DNA of 64,000 nt from Hymenopus coronatus (Eukaryota; Arthropoda; Insecta; Mantodea; Hymenopodidae). Of the stretch, positions 12,927 through 22,402 are shown piece by piece. A program made the position numbers and the translations under genes. A model generated the notes under the pieces. It was given only the letters and a program-made list of their open reading frames with translations. It searched no databases and was not told the origin of the DNA. The stretch spans positions 400,553,132 through 400,617,131 of the forward strand of contig CM060900.1 of assembly GCA_030762935.1 (NCBI GenBank). The letters are read 5' to 3'. Numbering within the stretch: position 1 is the first letter of the stretch; each line of letters begins with the position of its first letter.

Positions 12927-12977
12927 TGACCTGCACCAAAAGCAAATTGTACTAATTTTTTCCTTGGTTTTCAACAT

Positions 12978-13455
12978 ACAGAGGAAGATGGCTCCATGGT
13001 AATGTGTATGGCTCCCATTTGTAAGATTTTGAGTTTGATTCCCATTGTGCCCATTTTGAACTTAAATTTTTCTGAAATTCCCTTGCTAGTAGGTGAATAC
13101 TAAGATATTTTTTCTTATCTACCACAACATTCTTTCCTTAATTTCCCTTTCATTGTATTTTTTTTTCATGTTTCAAATATACTTCTAGGTTTCATGGCAT
13201 ATGGCAGTACTGGGCAGATGGCATAGATGCTTTTTCACAGTAAAGAGTTACACTGTGTATACTTGATGGGTTACTCATTGCACTTTCTGTTAATAGTGAA
13301 TTGGGACTTGCAGCTAGGAACAGGGACTTCCATGGATTTCTGTGGCCTGTTGTCTCCTGTGGTCACTTCATTTCATCCCTTCCTCCTGGGGAGTGGTAGT
13401 CACGATAGATCTCCTATAGGTTGTGGTGCATGAAGTATTCTCGTCCTATATAGCC
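12978..13455 (+). mobile_element. Long tRNA-headed SINE (about 540-bp family), diverged copy
   Basis: It begins GAGGAAGATGGCTCCATGG (A-box-like). A weak B-box-like GAGTTTGATTCCCATT follows, and then the body shared with the copies at 41.3, 52.4, 53.6, 58.7 and 63.4 kb: a TTTCCCTTTCATT stretch, AGGTTTCATGGCATATGGCAG, and near the end CTCCTGTGGTCACTTCATTTC with TCTCCTATAGG. It has diverged more than the other copies. Confidence 0.65.
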
Positions 13456-13459
13456 TATC

Positions 13460-14189
13460 CTTAATATACCATATATAACCCACACAACTCCAAACACAAA
13501 TTTCCCACAGTTCTACAAGCAAATAACTTGATTATTTTTTCTTTAATTTCAATGTTTGCCATTTAAATACATTTAAAGCTTGAATAATAGTCTTATGGTG
13601 CAATGTAATGATGGCAGAATTTTAAATAGTCCTTCTAATCCAGTTCTTAAGCAGACATAGTAATGGTTAAAAATAGCCAGATAAAGATGACTTTCATCCT
13701 CTTGAAAGGTGGGAACAACTGTTTATGCAATTTATTGCATGTCATCCTATATTATTGTTTGAAAATAGCTCTTACACAATGTGCTAAATTTAATAATAAA
13801 AAGCTACTTAAATTGGAGATAAGATTACAACATGAGGACAGTTACTCTGCCAAATAAGTAACCAGGATGATTACAGGAGGTTCTACAAACTGTGCTCTAA
13901 CTTGCAACAATTTGTTTTCCCTGCAACATTCTAATCTGATACTTTTATAAAATTAAAAGTGAATGATTATTTAAAACAGTGGTGCATGATAATCAAAAGT
14001 TAAAAACTCTCCCAGACCTTTAAAATACCAGTAAGTGGAGCAAAATATTGTTTTTATGTGTCTGTCAAGTTCTTAACTTTTTTTTTTTTACCTTTATACC
14101 TAGAATGTAATTATTTATATTCAAGGTGGAATTTTATTTATATGAGAGTCACTAGATAAAAATTGTACAGCGAATAATGAATACTCATA
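13460..14189. other. Intron DNA without recognised feature
   Basis: AT-rich DNA with short chance frames only. It ends where the C-terminal end of a split mariner transposase can be read on the minus strand. Confidence 0.45.
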
Positions 14190-14326
14190 GAAATAATTTG
14201 TTTATCTCAGTTTCACAAAGTATTCTTCCAGGTACTATATGCAGCATTCCATTCTCTAGAGCTACTTCTGGAAGTATCCACGCTAGGTACTCAGTTTCTG
14301 GCAGTGCAGATAACCCTTCTTTGTAT
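14190..14326 (-). pseudogene. Mariner transposase, C-terminal piece separated by LINE insertion
   Basis: Read on the minus strand this piece gives, around stops, YFQK.L.RMECCI.YLEEYFVKLR. That corresponds to the mariner C terminus, where a Tyr-Phe ... Trp-Glu-Lys-Cys ... Gly-Glu-Tyr-Phe pattern precedes the stop. It continues the transposase whose main part lies at 18315-19630, on the other side of the LINE. The 7-mer TCTTTGT occurs at both junctions (14318 and 18315), consistent with a short target duplication. Confidence 0.5.
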
Positions 14327-14794
14327 CCCCCCAGGGGCCTACTTCGGTAGGTATGGGTTAGGTGCACCCGGGGTCCCGAGCCACCTTGACTCCCTCTGTG
14401 GGCAACCTCAGAGTGGTGAGGGAGTCAGTAGGCCAAAATGCCCACCCACGTTTAGGCTGTGCGTGGAGACCCATGTCGGTGAAAAGGAATATCATGGTTG
14501 GTTGAGGGTTGCGTACCTGAGCCTGGGCTTCTGTCTTTCAGTAACTGGGGAGGGTGTGCAGCCTAATACACCGCTATACACCGCTTTGGTTTCTGATTTG
14601 CCTAAATGGGAGGCTAGGGAGTAACCCACCCCTAGTCAATTGGCCAGGACTAGGTATTACACCGAACTCCAGGGTGAGTGGGACGGCGAGCCCGCTATAT
14701 CCCCTGTGTAGCCCTGTCACCCAATGGGGTGACCCCGTGTTGGGCTCTGTGGTGGGTGGGAAGCTCTGGGGGATGAATATAACCCATATCATTT

Positions 14795-16232
14795 ATGGCA
14801 AAATTAAAATCAAGAACTAATTTAGTGTTGGGAAAGGAAGTGGCTGAGTCCGATGATCCTCGCTACTTCGTCGTATTAAGAACAGAGGAAGGTAAAAACT
14901 TTACATCCGTCAGCCCTTTCGCTATTGAGAACGGTTTAGACAAATTTCCTGGTCCGGTTAAATCCTGTGTTAGAGCCCGAAATGCAGCCCTCCTGGTTGA
15001 GGCATTATCAACTTCCCAGGCAATGAAAATTCTTAAGGCGAAACTTTTAGGCAGTTATCCGGTTAAGGTCGAAAAGCATAAGACCTTGAACTCCTCGCGT
15101 GGCGTTATCACCACCCGCGCATTGGACGGTTTGTCCAATGAGGAGCTTCAAGAGCATCTTGCAGAACAAGGCGTAACATCCGTTTATAGGGTTCAGCGGA
15201 AAGTTAATGGCGATTTTGTGCCTACCCGTACCCTGTTCCTTACCTTTGATCGGGTAGATCTCCTACAAAGAATTAAGGCAGGGTACGAAGCCATCGAGGT
15301 TAGGCCTTATATTCCCAACCCTTTACGATGTTACAAGTGCCAGCAGTTTGGGCATACCAGCGAATTTTGTTCTGGTCGGTCAACGTGTGCAAAATGTAGC
15401 GACGCATCCCACGATGGGGATTGCGTTAAAACTGCAAGTTGTGTGAACTGCGGCGGGGTACATCCATCTAGTTACCGAGCCTGCCCCCGTTTTGCAGAGG
15501 AGAGAGCCATCCAGGAGATACGGGTGAAAGAGAAGGTGTCTTTCTCCGAAGCCCGTAAACTCCTGCGTATTCGACAGCCCTCAGACCCGCAGTCCGGTTC
15601 TTACAGCTCTGTTACAGCTAAACCTGTACCGAAGCGGGAAATCGCCACACAAACCGGCGATATTAACGGGGTTACAATTGCGGAAAAGATCATCGTTGCC
15701 ACACCACTACCGAAGACCTCAATATCCACGTCCACCATCCGCCAAATCCGCCGCAGTAGGACATATTCGACAACAATTGTCGCCGCAACCGTCGACCTCC
15801 GGCAATAAGACCGGAAAAACCGTAATCTATTCTGCACCAGCAAAGAATTTCAAGAAAAGTTACGTTAGGACGGACTTCCTTAAAGGGTATGACACGTCTG
15901 CGCCCAAAACACCCAAGGGTGGTAAAAGTCCCCATCATTCTCCACGTAGATCCTCTTCTGAAGAATCTTCTGGGAGGAGCTCCGATCGGCGACGTCCATC
16001 TCCGCTGGTCAGAACCCAAAATCGGTTCGAGATTCTCGAGCCGAAATTTTCTATGGGTAAGCAGTCCTCCCATGTGGAGGAGATGGACCAGGAGGATTCT
16101 GCCCTCACTGCCAGAGGGACAGTGCGTAAGCGGCAGGATCGAGCTCCTGCAAAAAGTGTTAGTCCAACGGCTAAAAAGAATAAATTAAACCGACCAGCAC
16201 CGGCCAGTATGCAGAAACGCCTTTCTATTTAG
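14795..16232 (+). pseudogene. LINE ORF1 (Gag-like nucleic-acid-binding protein), one frameshift
   Basis: The main frame (14795-15808) starts MAKLKSRTNL and carries three zinc knuckles near residues 178-232. The first is CYKCQQFGHTSEFC (CX2CX4HX4C), followed by CAKCSDASHDGDC and CVNCGGVHPSSYRAC. Around 15750 the coding frame shifts to the frame that ends at 16232 (SAAVGHIRQQLSPQPSTSGN ... MQKRLSI), a basic, Ser/Pro-rich tail. In I and R1 type elements this protein coats the element RNA. The frameshift truncates the tail of ORF1 in this copy. Only the downstream frame restores the usual end. Confidence 0.82.
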
Positions 16233-16253
16233 AACATATCCCACCCTAGAGAC

Positions 16254-16695
16254 CATGGCTATCCTATAATGGAACATACGCGGCATTAGACCACATCGGC
16301 CAGAACTGGACTTGTTGCTCCAACAGCATCAGCCTTTGGTCGTATGCTTACAAGAGATCAAGTTTCGTCCCCAAGACAACCTTACCTTCAGGCAGTACTC
16401 TTCTGTCCGGTGTGATATATCTCCGGCAGTTGGAGTACCTGCACATGGGGGCACTATGATTCTAATCATAGATGACATCTTCACTACATCTGTACCCATT
16501 CAAGCTGACATACAATCCATTGCTGTCAGGATTAAGCTACCTTTTATTAGCTTCACCATCTGCAGTATTTATGTACCTCCTTCTGATGGCCTCTCGCGCA
16601 CTGATCTGGAAGACCTAGTCTCCCAGCTACCATTACCTGTTTTGTTGGTAGGGGATCTAAATGCCCACCACCCGCTTTGGGGCTCCCTCGGGCTT
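16254..16695 (+). pseudogene. LINE ORF2 N-terminal apurinic-type endonuclease, truncated
   Basis: The frame at 16312-16700 reads PLVVCLQEIKF (motif with the catalytic Glu), then SIAVRIKLPFISFTICSIYV, then VLLVGDLNAHHPLWGS (the GDxNAHHPLWGS catalytic block). This is the endonuclease/exonuclease/phosphatase fold that nicks target DNA for target-primed reverse transcription. The reading breaks off just after WGS, at the deletion junction. An upstream stop lies in the expected start region (ATCCTATAATGGAAC). Confidence 0.82.
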
Positions 16696-16699
16696 GTGC

Positions 16700-18016
16700 G
16701 AGAGCCCATCTGTGCTGAGGAAGTTAGATACTGTCCACAATCGGGGCATCCGGATGGCTGTTGGAGCGTTTCCAACTAGCCCTGTTGTGAGCCTCTATGC
16801 CGAATCTGCTGAGCCCCCTCTGCGTTGTCGGCGGGATGCTCTTCTATCTAACTGTGGCTGTAGCCTGAAGTGCATACCTGCGCATCCATCGTTTACTTCC
16901 TTTTTTTATTCCGGATTGGACGACCATTATAAAAACCTCTTTCGTAGTCCAACGCCTGCAGGATTTCGCTTCCGGGAGCTGCTTCGAACGCACGGTCTTG
17001 AAATACCTGACATGTTTCCCAAGGGGGAGAGGGTTCACCCACCTTGGTTACGTGCTTCCTCCCACATAGATCTCGGGATGACGGCTTATGCGAAATCTTC
17101 TACACCTATGTTTAGTATCCGTTCTTGTTTTTTAGAATTTTTATCAAAATACAGTGGCCGCAGTCATATATATATATATACCGATGGCAGTAAGTGCGCC
17201 GATGGAGTTGGATGTACCTTTGTCACTCGAAACGAACCATTTACTTTCCGTTTGCCGAGTAGCACATCAATTTATTCTGCAGAGCTGTATGCTATTTACC
17301 GAGCCGTTTTATATATTCGCCGTCGAAACTTGGGTGACTGTCTTCTTGTGAGTGATTCCCTTAGTGCACTTCAGCGCCTTCGTGAGCTGTACGTTTACCA
17401 TCCTCTAGTACAGCGCATTCAGGACATCCTCCACATTTTGCACACTTCGGGTGTGGCTGTGGAGTGCACTTGGATTCCTGGATACGTTGGCGTGCCGGGG
17501 AATGAACTGGCGGATTTGGCGGCAAAGAAGGCATCATCTGCGCCCAGTGTTACCACTAACTTTGTGACGGCCGAAGATTTTAGACTTGTTGTCTGCAGAG
17601 CGGTAATTTCGAGCTGGCATGGAGAGTGGTCCGCTCTTCGCGGCAACAAACTTCGGGAGGTGAAGGAGCTCCCAATATACTGGGTGACTACCTCACGTCG
17701 CTCTCATCACGAGGAAGTTATTTTAGCAAGATTGCGTATTGGCCACTGTATTTTTAGTCATAGCCACTTATTTCAGAGGGAACCTCCACCTGTCTGTCCA
17801 CTCTGTGGCGAAACGCTTTCAGTCAGGCACGTGTTTGTAGAGTGTGCTCCATTAGCACCACTAAGAGCCACTCTACGACTGCCGGCCAGGCTTTTGGAGG
17901 TCCTGGCCGATGATCCCGGAACGGTGAAGAATGTTTTTAAATTTTTATCTAAAGTTACATACGCCTTAAGTACCTTGTTTTATTTTGGCTGTTATAGTTT
18001 TGGTGCAGATACTTGA
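16700..18016 (+). pseudogene. LINE ORF2 C-terminal part: end of RT/thumb, RNase H and terminal zinc motif
   Basis: The long open frame joined to the endonuclease by the deletion begins PSVLRKLDTVHNRGIRM, which in full elements lies after the RT domain. The RNase H domain follows with YIYTDGSKCADGVGCTF (first catalytic Asp in TDGS), SIYSAELYAIYRAV (catalytic Glu), LLVSDSLSALQRL (second Asp) and WIPGYVGVPGNELADLAAKK (last Asp, although the usual His in the GH motif is Tyr here). It ends with CPLCGETLSVRHVFVEC, a CCHC-like motif. It is open for about 435 codons and suggests a young copy, but without an RT it cannot copy itself. Confidence 0.85.
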
Positions 18017-18384
18017 GTGATACGTGAGGTTTTTGAAATTTTTTTATAACCCTTGAAACTTTTAGTCACTATTGTTTTATGTTCCCTCTTGTTTTAGTAG
18101 TTTTAGTGTCATAGTTTTATTGCCAGCTCTGGATTCAGGACTGGACAGTTATTTTATCGTGGTTTTAGTTGTTTATGCTGATTTTATCTATATTTTAGCT
18201 CTTTTGATAGAGATCCGTTTTAGCATACAGCTCAGGTGTTTTAACTCCCCAGTTTTATGTTAAGGGTGCTGATGACCTAGCAGTTGAGCACCCTTAAACC
18301 CCATTCATCTCATCTCTTTGTTGTATGCTGCAACAGCTTCTTCGGTGACTGACCTCATAGCTGACTTTTCTCTGTGGGGAACAG

Positions 18385-18628
18385 GAAGAAATCACAGTGC
18401 CAGATCATGACTTTAGGGTGGATGAGTTCCTTGCAGAAACTCCATTGTTACAGTAGCAATGTGAGCAGATACATTGTTATGATGCAATGCAATGCCCCTT
18501 AATGCTGAAGAAATCACGGTGTCAGATCATGACTTTAGGGTGGATGAGTTCCTTGCAGAAACTCCATTGTTACAGTAGTAATGTGAGCAGATATATTGTT
18601 ATGATGCAATGCAATGCCCCTTAATGCT
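18385..18628. repeat. 122-bp tandem duplication inside mariner
   Basis: Units 18385-18506 and 18507-18628 are nearly identical, both starting GAAGAAATCAC and ending CCCCTTAATGCT, with only a handful of substitutions. The duplication repeats the HNNVSAHIA-coding segment of the dead transposase. Confidence 0.93.
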
Positions 18629-18976
18629 GTCTAGATGTTTTACTTGGATTTTTAAAATGCTTTCCAAAGACAAGCTCCTGTGTACCATTTTGCAGTATCA
18701 GTATTCTGATTTTCAAGCATAACTGTTGCCAAGTGAAAACTAGTGGTGAAAAATAAAGCAACCATTATTTTTTTCCAGCACAGGTTGGCTGGTCATCTGG
18801 GAACATCCAAATGGAGGACTGACATTTTGTTTCAGGGTCTAACTGATATATCCAAATTCCATCACCCATGATAATATCTGAAACACCGCAAGATTTTCCA
18901 CAGTTAAACCTCTGTAGCATTTCTTGGCGTCATTCCACCCTGCAGGGCTTTCTGTGCTTCAAATAAATTATGGAGC

Positions 18977-19263
18977 CTATGAATAGGTAGAGTCAAACTG
19001 AAAAATTCAATGGCATATCCAGGATTTGAACCACAGATCTTCCAGTATCTAGCTGGTTGCTCTATCACTAAGCTACCATGGTAACATGCTGACATAGCAT
19101 TAAATTTCTCAACAACTTGAATATTTCCCGGTAAACCACAAGGTGATCTCAAATTACCTGGAGATCCATGGTTCAAATCCCGGCTATGGCATTGAATTTT
19201 TCAGTTTGACTCTACCTATCCAACTCCTGTCTACACATGGCTTGTGTGAAAGAAAAAACAATT
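18977..19263 (+). mobile_element. Fold-back SINE-like element with tRNA-like arms
   Basis: The arms 18981-19045 and 19158-19221 are inverted copies of each other at roughly 90 percent by eye. Both contain a B-box-like GG(A/T)TTGAAcc or GGTTCAAATCC sequence. On the minus strand the inner part reads like a tRNA: TGGTAGCTTAGTGATAGAGCA as A box, then GTGGTTCAAATCCTGG as B box. The element ends with an A-rich tail (GAAAGAAAAAACAATT). It is flanked by AAATTATGGAGC (18965-18976) and AAACTATGGAGC (19264-19275), a 12-bp target duplication with one mismatch, so it moved as a unit. Confidence 0.7.
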
Positions 19264-19630
19264 AAACTATGGAGCACATGTCTTGAAGAAATTTTTTGCA
19301 AGGGTGTTCATGAAGGATGGTTGAAATACTCAGCAAACCAATCACTAATGCTGGCTCAATGTCCTTTAGGTTAGTCTTGGATGTTCCCTAATTATTGTTT
19401 GCACAGTTGTGATGTTTTTCTCAGTTGCTACTATTGTTGGTCTGCCACTCTACATCTTTAAGAGATTGCTATTACCCTCTTGAATTCTCCAAACCAGCAG
19501 AGCACAGTGTCATATGACAGAGAATAGTCTCCAAAAGCCCCTCTCGAACCTCATGAGACTGAATTTCATTTAAGTCTCATTTGAAGTCATACAATATTAT
19601 TGCACGAAACTGCTCTCTCTTAATCTCCAT

Positions 19631-19875
19631 TGCACTTGCAAGAATGTTCACACTTTCCATACTTCAAATATAAAATAAGGGAAAATGCATGGTACAACAA
19701 TGCTCTGCCCACTATCATTGTATTAGCAATGAGGCAGCTATTTCAACACAGCAACAATGTTTTCCCAAAGGGTGGCCAATATTCCATGTCTCAATACTTA
19801 TCTAGTGACTCTTGTATTCATTAGGAATGCAAATGTTTGCTTAAATTGGAATGCCTCTTTTTATATCTTTCACAG
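19631..19875. other. Intron end before third visible patched exon
   Basis: Short intron tail between the mariner and the acceptor TATCTTTCACAG at 19875. Nothing else is recognised. Confidence 0.5.
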
Positions 19876-19960
19876 CTCTTCACTGCTGTGGTCATTATGG
19901 GACTGTTCCATGGCCTAGTATTCTTACCAGTTGTTTTAAGCCTGCTGGGACCAGAAAGAG
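19876..19960 (+). CDS. Patched-domain-containing protein, exon with last membrane helix
   Basis: The acceptor is CTTTCACAG and the donor GTAAAG. The 85 bases are read in phase 0 from the previous exon and leave phase 1. The translation LFTAVVIMGLFHGLVFLPVV followed by LSLLGPER is one of the strongest signatures of the PTCHD/PTR family (GLFHGLVFLPVLLSLLGP). It forms the last transmembrane helix and its cytosolic exit. Confidence 0.92.
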
Positions 19961-21457
19961 GTAAAGTTCACTATCTATATTTCTATTTTAGTGATGCATT
20001 CTTTGATGCATTTCTAAGTATTATTTTATGGATCAACATAACATTCAAAATATGTTCATTTCAGAATCAATGCTACTTTGTCTCTTATCTGCTGTTCCAT
20101 GGAATGTTATTATTTTTTTAACTATATTTATTTATTAATTTAATGTATATATTCACTTAAGATTTCAAGTTAGAAGTATTTTGTTGCAATCCAGTTACAG
20201 TATTTTGTTCTGGCAGTTACTTCGCCATGTGCAGTAACTAACAGATCATCAGCAAACTAAGCTTTAAAATCTCATAAAATGAAAATTTTAGCTGAAATAC
20301 TCTGTAACTTATAAGTAGATCTGTCCACAAATAAATATTCAGCAGCACTGGCAAATGTAGAAGGCCTTCCCTTTTATTGTTCAATCCATATGTCATATCT
20401 CTCCTATTCCATATCTATGTTATCATTATGTTGTTTTTCTTGCCACCAATATATTTGTTACCTAAATATTCTCCATTACATTTAGAGTATTATATATAAC
20501 ATGTAAGCACTACATATAGTCGTATACCTTTTTGACAATAATTTTACATTTGTTGTTGAATATAAAATATATTAACACACTTTTTTATGCTTTCTATCTT
20601 ATTTGTTAGTCTATTATCCTCATCATCATCATCATTGTTATTGTTGTTTTTGTTGTTGATACGATGGTTATTATCATTATTATCACTATTGTTATTGTTA
20701 TTCTCATCCTCCTCATGATGATGATGATGATGATGATCATTATTATTATTAGACTATCTATCCTGCTAAGTTACCAATTTCTCTAACTCTATGCTATATA
20801 TAAATTTCATAATCAATTTTAAATATTTAGTTGCTAACAAAATTTTAGTTGGAGGTCAAATTACTCTTCTGTTATTTATTTGATTAATGCAGAAAACCTT
20901 TTCTCATTGGGTTGCATTCATAAACTAAGTGCTATATTTTGTACAATTTGACTGTCCATGTTGCAGGAACAATATGGGTTTTGAACTATCTTTAAATTGT
21001 GGAGGTATAATTTAAAATCCCATGTCCAGATATCATTGCTGTTGTTTCTACTGTTACTGGGATTGTCTGCCTGAGTCAGTGTTTTACAGATGGAAAGAAT
21101 GCTTTACAAATAATTTCTTTTCTAGTATTGCTTCAATCCATCTGCCATTTATCTTTAGTTTATATATAAGAATAATCTTGCTTCTCAGTACTTTATCATT
21201 AACAATGTCTACATTTCTGTCCTTAGCTGCTTCTTTTGTGAGGTTGAACATCAGCTCATTTTCTTTAACTACAATATGAACCTTTATCAATCCAACCTTT
21301 CAATTCTCACTACTTAGAAATTCTGTCTTTTGGTTTTCTTATTTTTATATCTTCTATTTTGTGTTACTGAAAAAGCCTCTTTTTGCTTTTATCATAGGAT
21401 ACCTCTTTATCTGTAGTATGTTCCATAATGTATTTGCTTTGTAATTTATTACTTTTT
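19961..21457. other. Intron of patched gene with CAT/GTT microsatellites
   Basis: AT-rich intron. At 20618-20740 there are short arrays of TCATCA, TTGTTA and TGATGA. No coding remnant is recognised. Confidence 0.6.
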
Positions 21458-21703
21458 GGGCCGCACCATGGCCGAGTGGTTAGACCACTTGCCTCTCACC
21501 TAGACGTCCCGGGTTCGATCCCAAGCGACTGCATGTGAGATTTGTGGTAGACAAAGTGGTGCTGGGGTGGGTTTTCTCCGGGTTCTCCGGTTTCCCCTGC
21601 CATCGCATTCCACCAGTGCTCCATCTTCATTCATGTATCATCAGTGTCACCACCTGTGGTGCCATAAGTAGTTAAAGCGGGCATTAAACACTACCAAAAA
21701 AAA
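21458..21703 (+). mobile_element. tRNA-derived SINE (246-bp family)
   Basis: It starts GGGCCGCACCATGGCCGAGT. The A-box-like TGGCCGAGTGGTTAGACCA and the B-box-like GGGTTCGATCCCAAG have normal polymerase III spacing, so the head derives from a Ser- or Leu-type tRNA with a long variable arm. The body ends in CACTACC and an A run. A 10-bp target duplication TATTACTTTT flanks it (21447-21456 and 21704-21713). The same unit recurs inverted at 27668-27913 and, decayed, at 35150-35308. Confidence 0.9.
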
Positions 21704-21894
21704 TATTACTTTTCATAGCATATAAGTATAAAACAGTGTTTCTAAATGTACTTTTGTTGCTTTCAAGAAAGTGTTTAATAGGCAATATTTTACAAGCAGG
21801 CTTTCCAAAACTGTATTGTTCATTGCATATCAATGCTGTAACAATTGTTGCAGTTACACTAAATTATGTTTACTCATAATTGGATTGTTTGCAG

Positions 21895-22037
21895 ATATGT
21901 ACAGCATGGACAATGAAACTGCTCAAGAGGAACCCAGTACAATTATAGAGAGGCAGCAGGAGGAGAGACAACAAGCTGTGGAGCCAAATGGGGATGTTAA
22001 TCAAGCCAGTGACACTGGCTGCAAGTCAACAAAATAA
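21895..22037 (+). CDS. Patched-domain-containing protein, terminal exon
   Basis: The acceptor TTGTTTGCAG precedes AT, which completes the GAT Asp codon opened by the preceding exon (phase 1). The translation is a hydrophilic C-terminal tail, DMYSMDNETAQEEPSTIIER and onwards, with Gln/Glu-rich QQEERQQ, ending at TAA 22035-22037. A short acidic cytosolic tail after LSLLGP is usual in this family. No clear AATAAA is seen in the few hundred bases after the stop, so the 3' end is not defined. Confidence 0.85.
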
Positions 22038-22402
22038 TGAGGAATAATATGGAGATGGATGTTACCCATCATATTTTAAAAATAATTTCTGAACATGGTA
22101 AAACATAATTCTTTTGGAATCCAAGGACTTCTCTTTGACAAATATGTTCCTATATATTTGTAGGAAATGGCAGAAATGCAAACAAATATTAATTTATATT
22201 ATAATTAACTAACATTGATTTAGCATAAATACTCTTATGCTTCACAAACCTTGTTTTCCTTTAGGACAATTGTTTCACCTACGTCCTCAGCTACGGCCAA
22301 ATTGTGGGATTCTCAGAAACATTTTGGTCTTGCTACAGGCAGTATATGGTGCTGATTCTATGAGTTTCAAAAGAATGTTGTCTTCTGCTGGCAAATCAAA
22401 AT
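22038..22402. other. 3' flank of patched gene
   Basis: Probable 3' untranslated region and flank, AT-rich, without an obvious polyadenylation hexamer. A Penelope-like fragment begins at its far side. Confidence 0.45.

Larger units (their letters stand above)
14327..18314 (+). mobile_element. I-like non-LTR retrotransposon (LINE), internally deleted
   Basis: The copy retains both ends. The 5' untranslated region starts near CCCCAGGGGCCTACTTCGG and is GC-richer than its surroundings. The 3' end reads AAGGGTGCTGATGACCTAGC, then GTTGAGCACCCTTAAACC, with a CATCTCATCTC tail. GGGTGCT and AGCACCC can form a small hairpin. Order of parts: ORF1 with zinc knuckles, endonuclease, RNase H with a terminal zinc-binding motif. 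The reverse transcriptase that should lie between endonuclease and RNase H is missing. It is inserted in a mariner inside the 12.3-kb patched-gene intron. Confidence 0.88.
18315..19630 (-). pseudogene. Mariner transposase remnant, main part
   Basis: The minus strand starts near 19628 with MEIKREQFRAIILYDFK and continues through damaged helix-turn-helix text. Near 18870-18790 it reads GDGIWIYQLDPETKCQSSIW, the mariner block with the first catalytic position (normally GDESW; here the Glu-Ser is replaced by Gly-Ile). Further on it reads HNNVSAHIATVTMEFLQ (normally HDNA.AH) and CDFFLFP-like text close to 18380. It is interrupted by a fold-back SINE (18977-19263), carries a 122-bp internal tandem duplication, and is cut from its C terminus by the LINE. 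Confidence 0.75.

Noticed and set aside
16661..18016. A 451-residue frame starting at an ATG as an independent gene
   Set aside because: The start lies out of frame inside the endonuclease and the frame is created by the deletion junction. The content is LINE RNase H plus terminal zinc motif.
21458..21540. A functional tRNA-Ser/Leu gene
   Set aside because: The A and B boxes belong to a 246-bp SINE with target duplications and other copies in the window.
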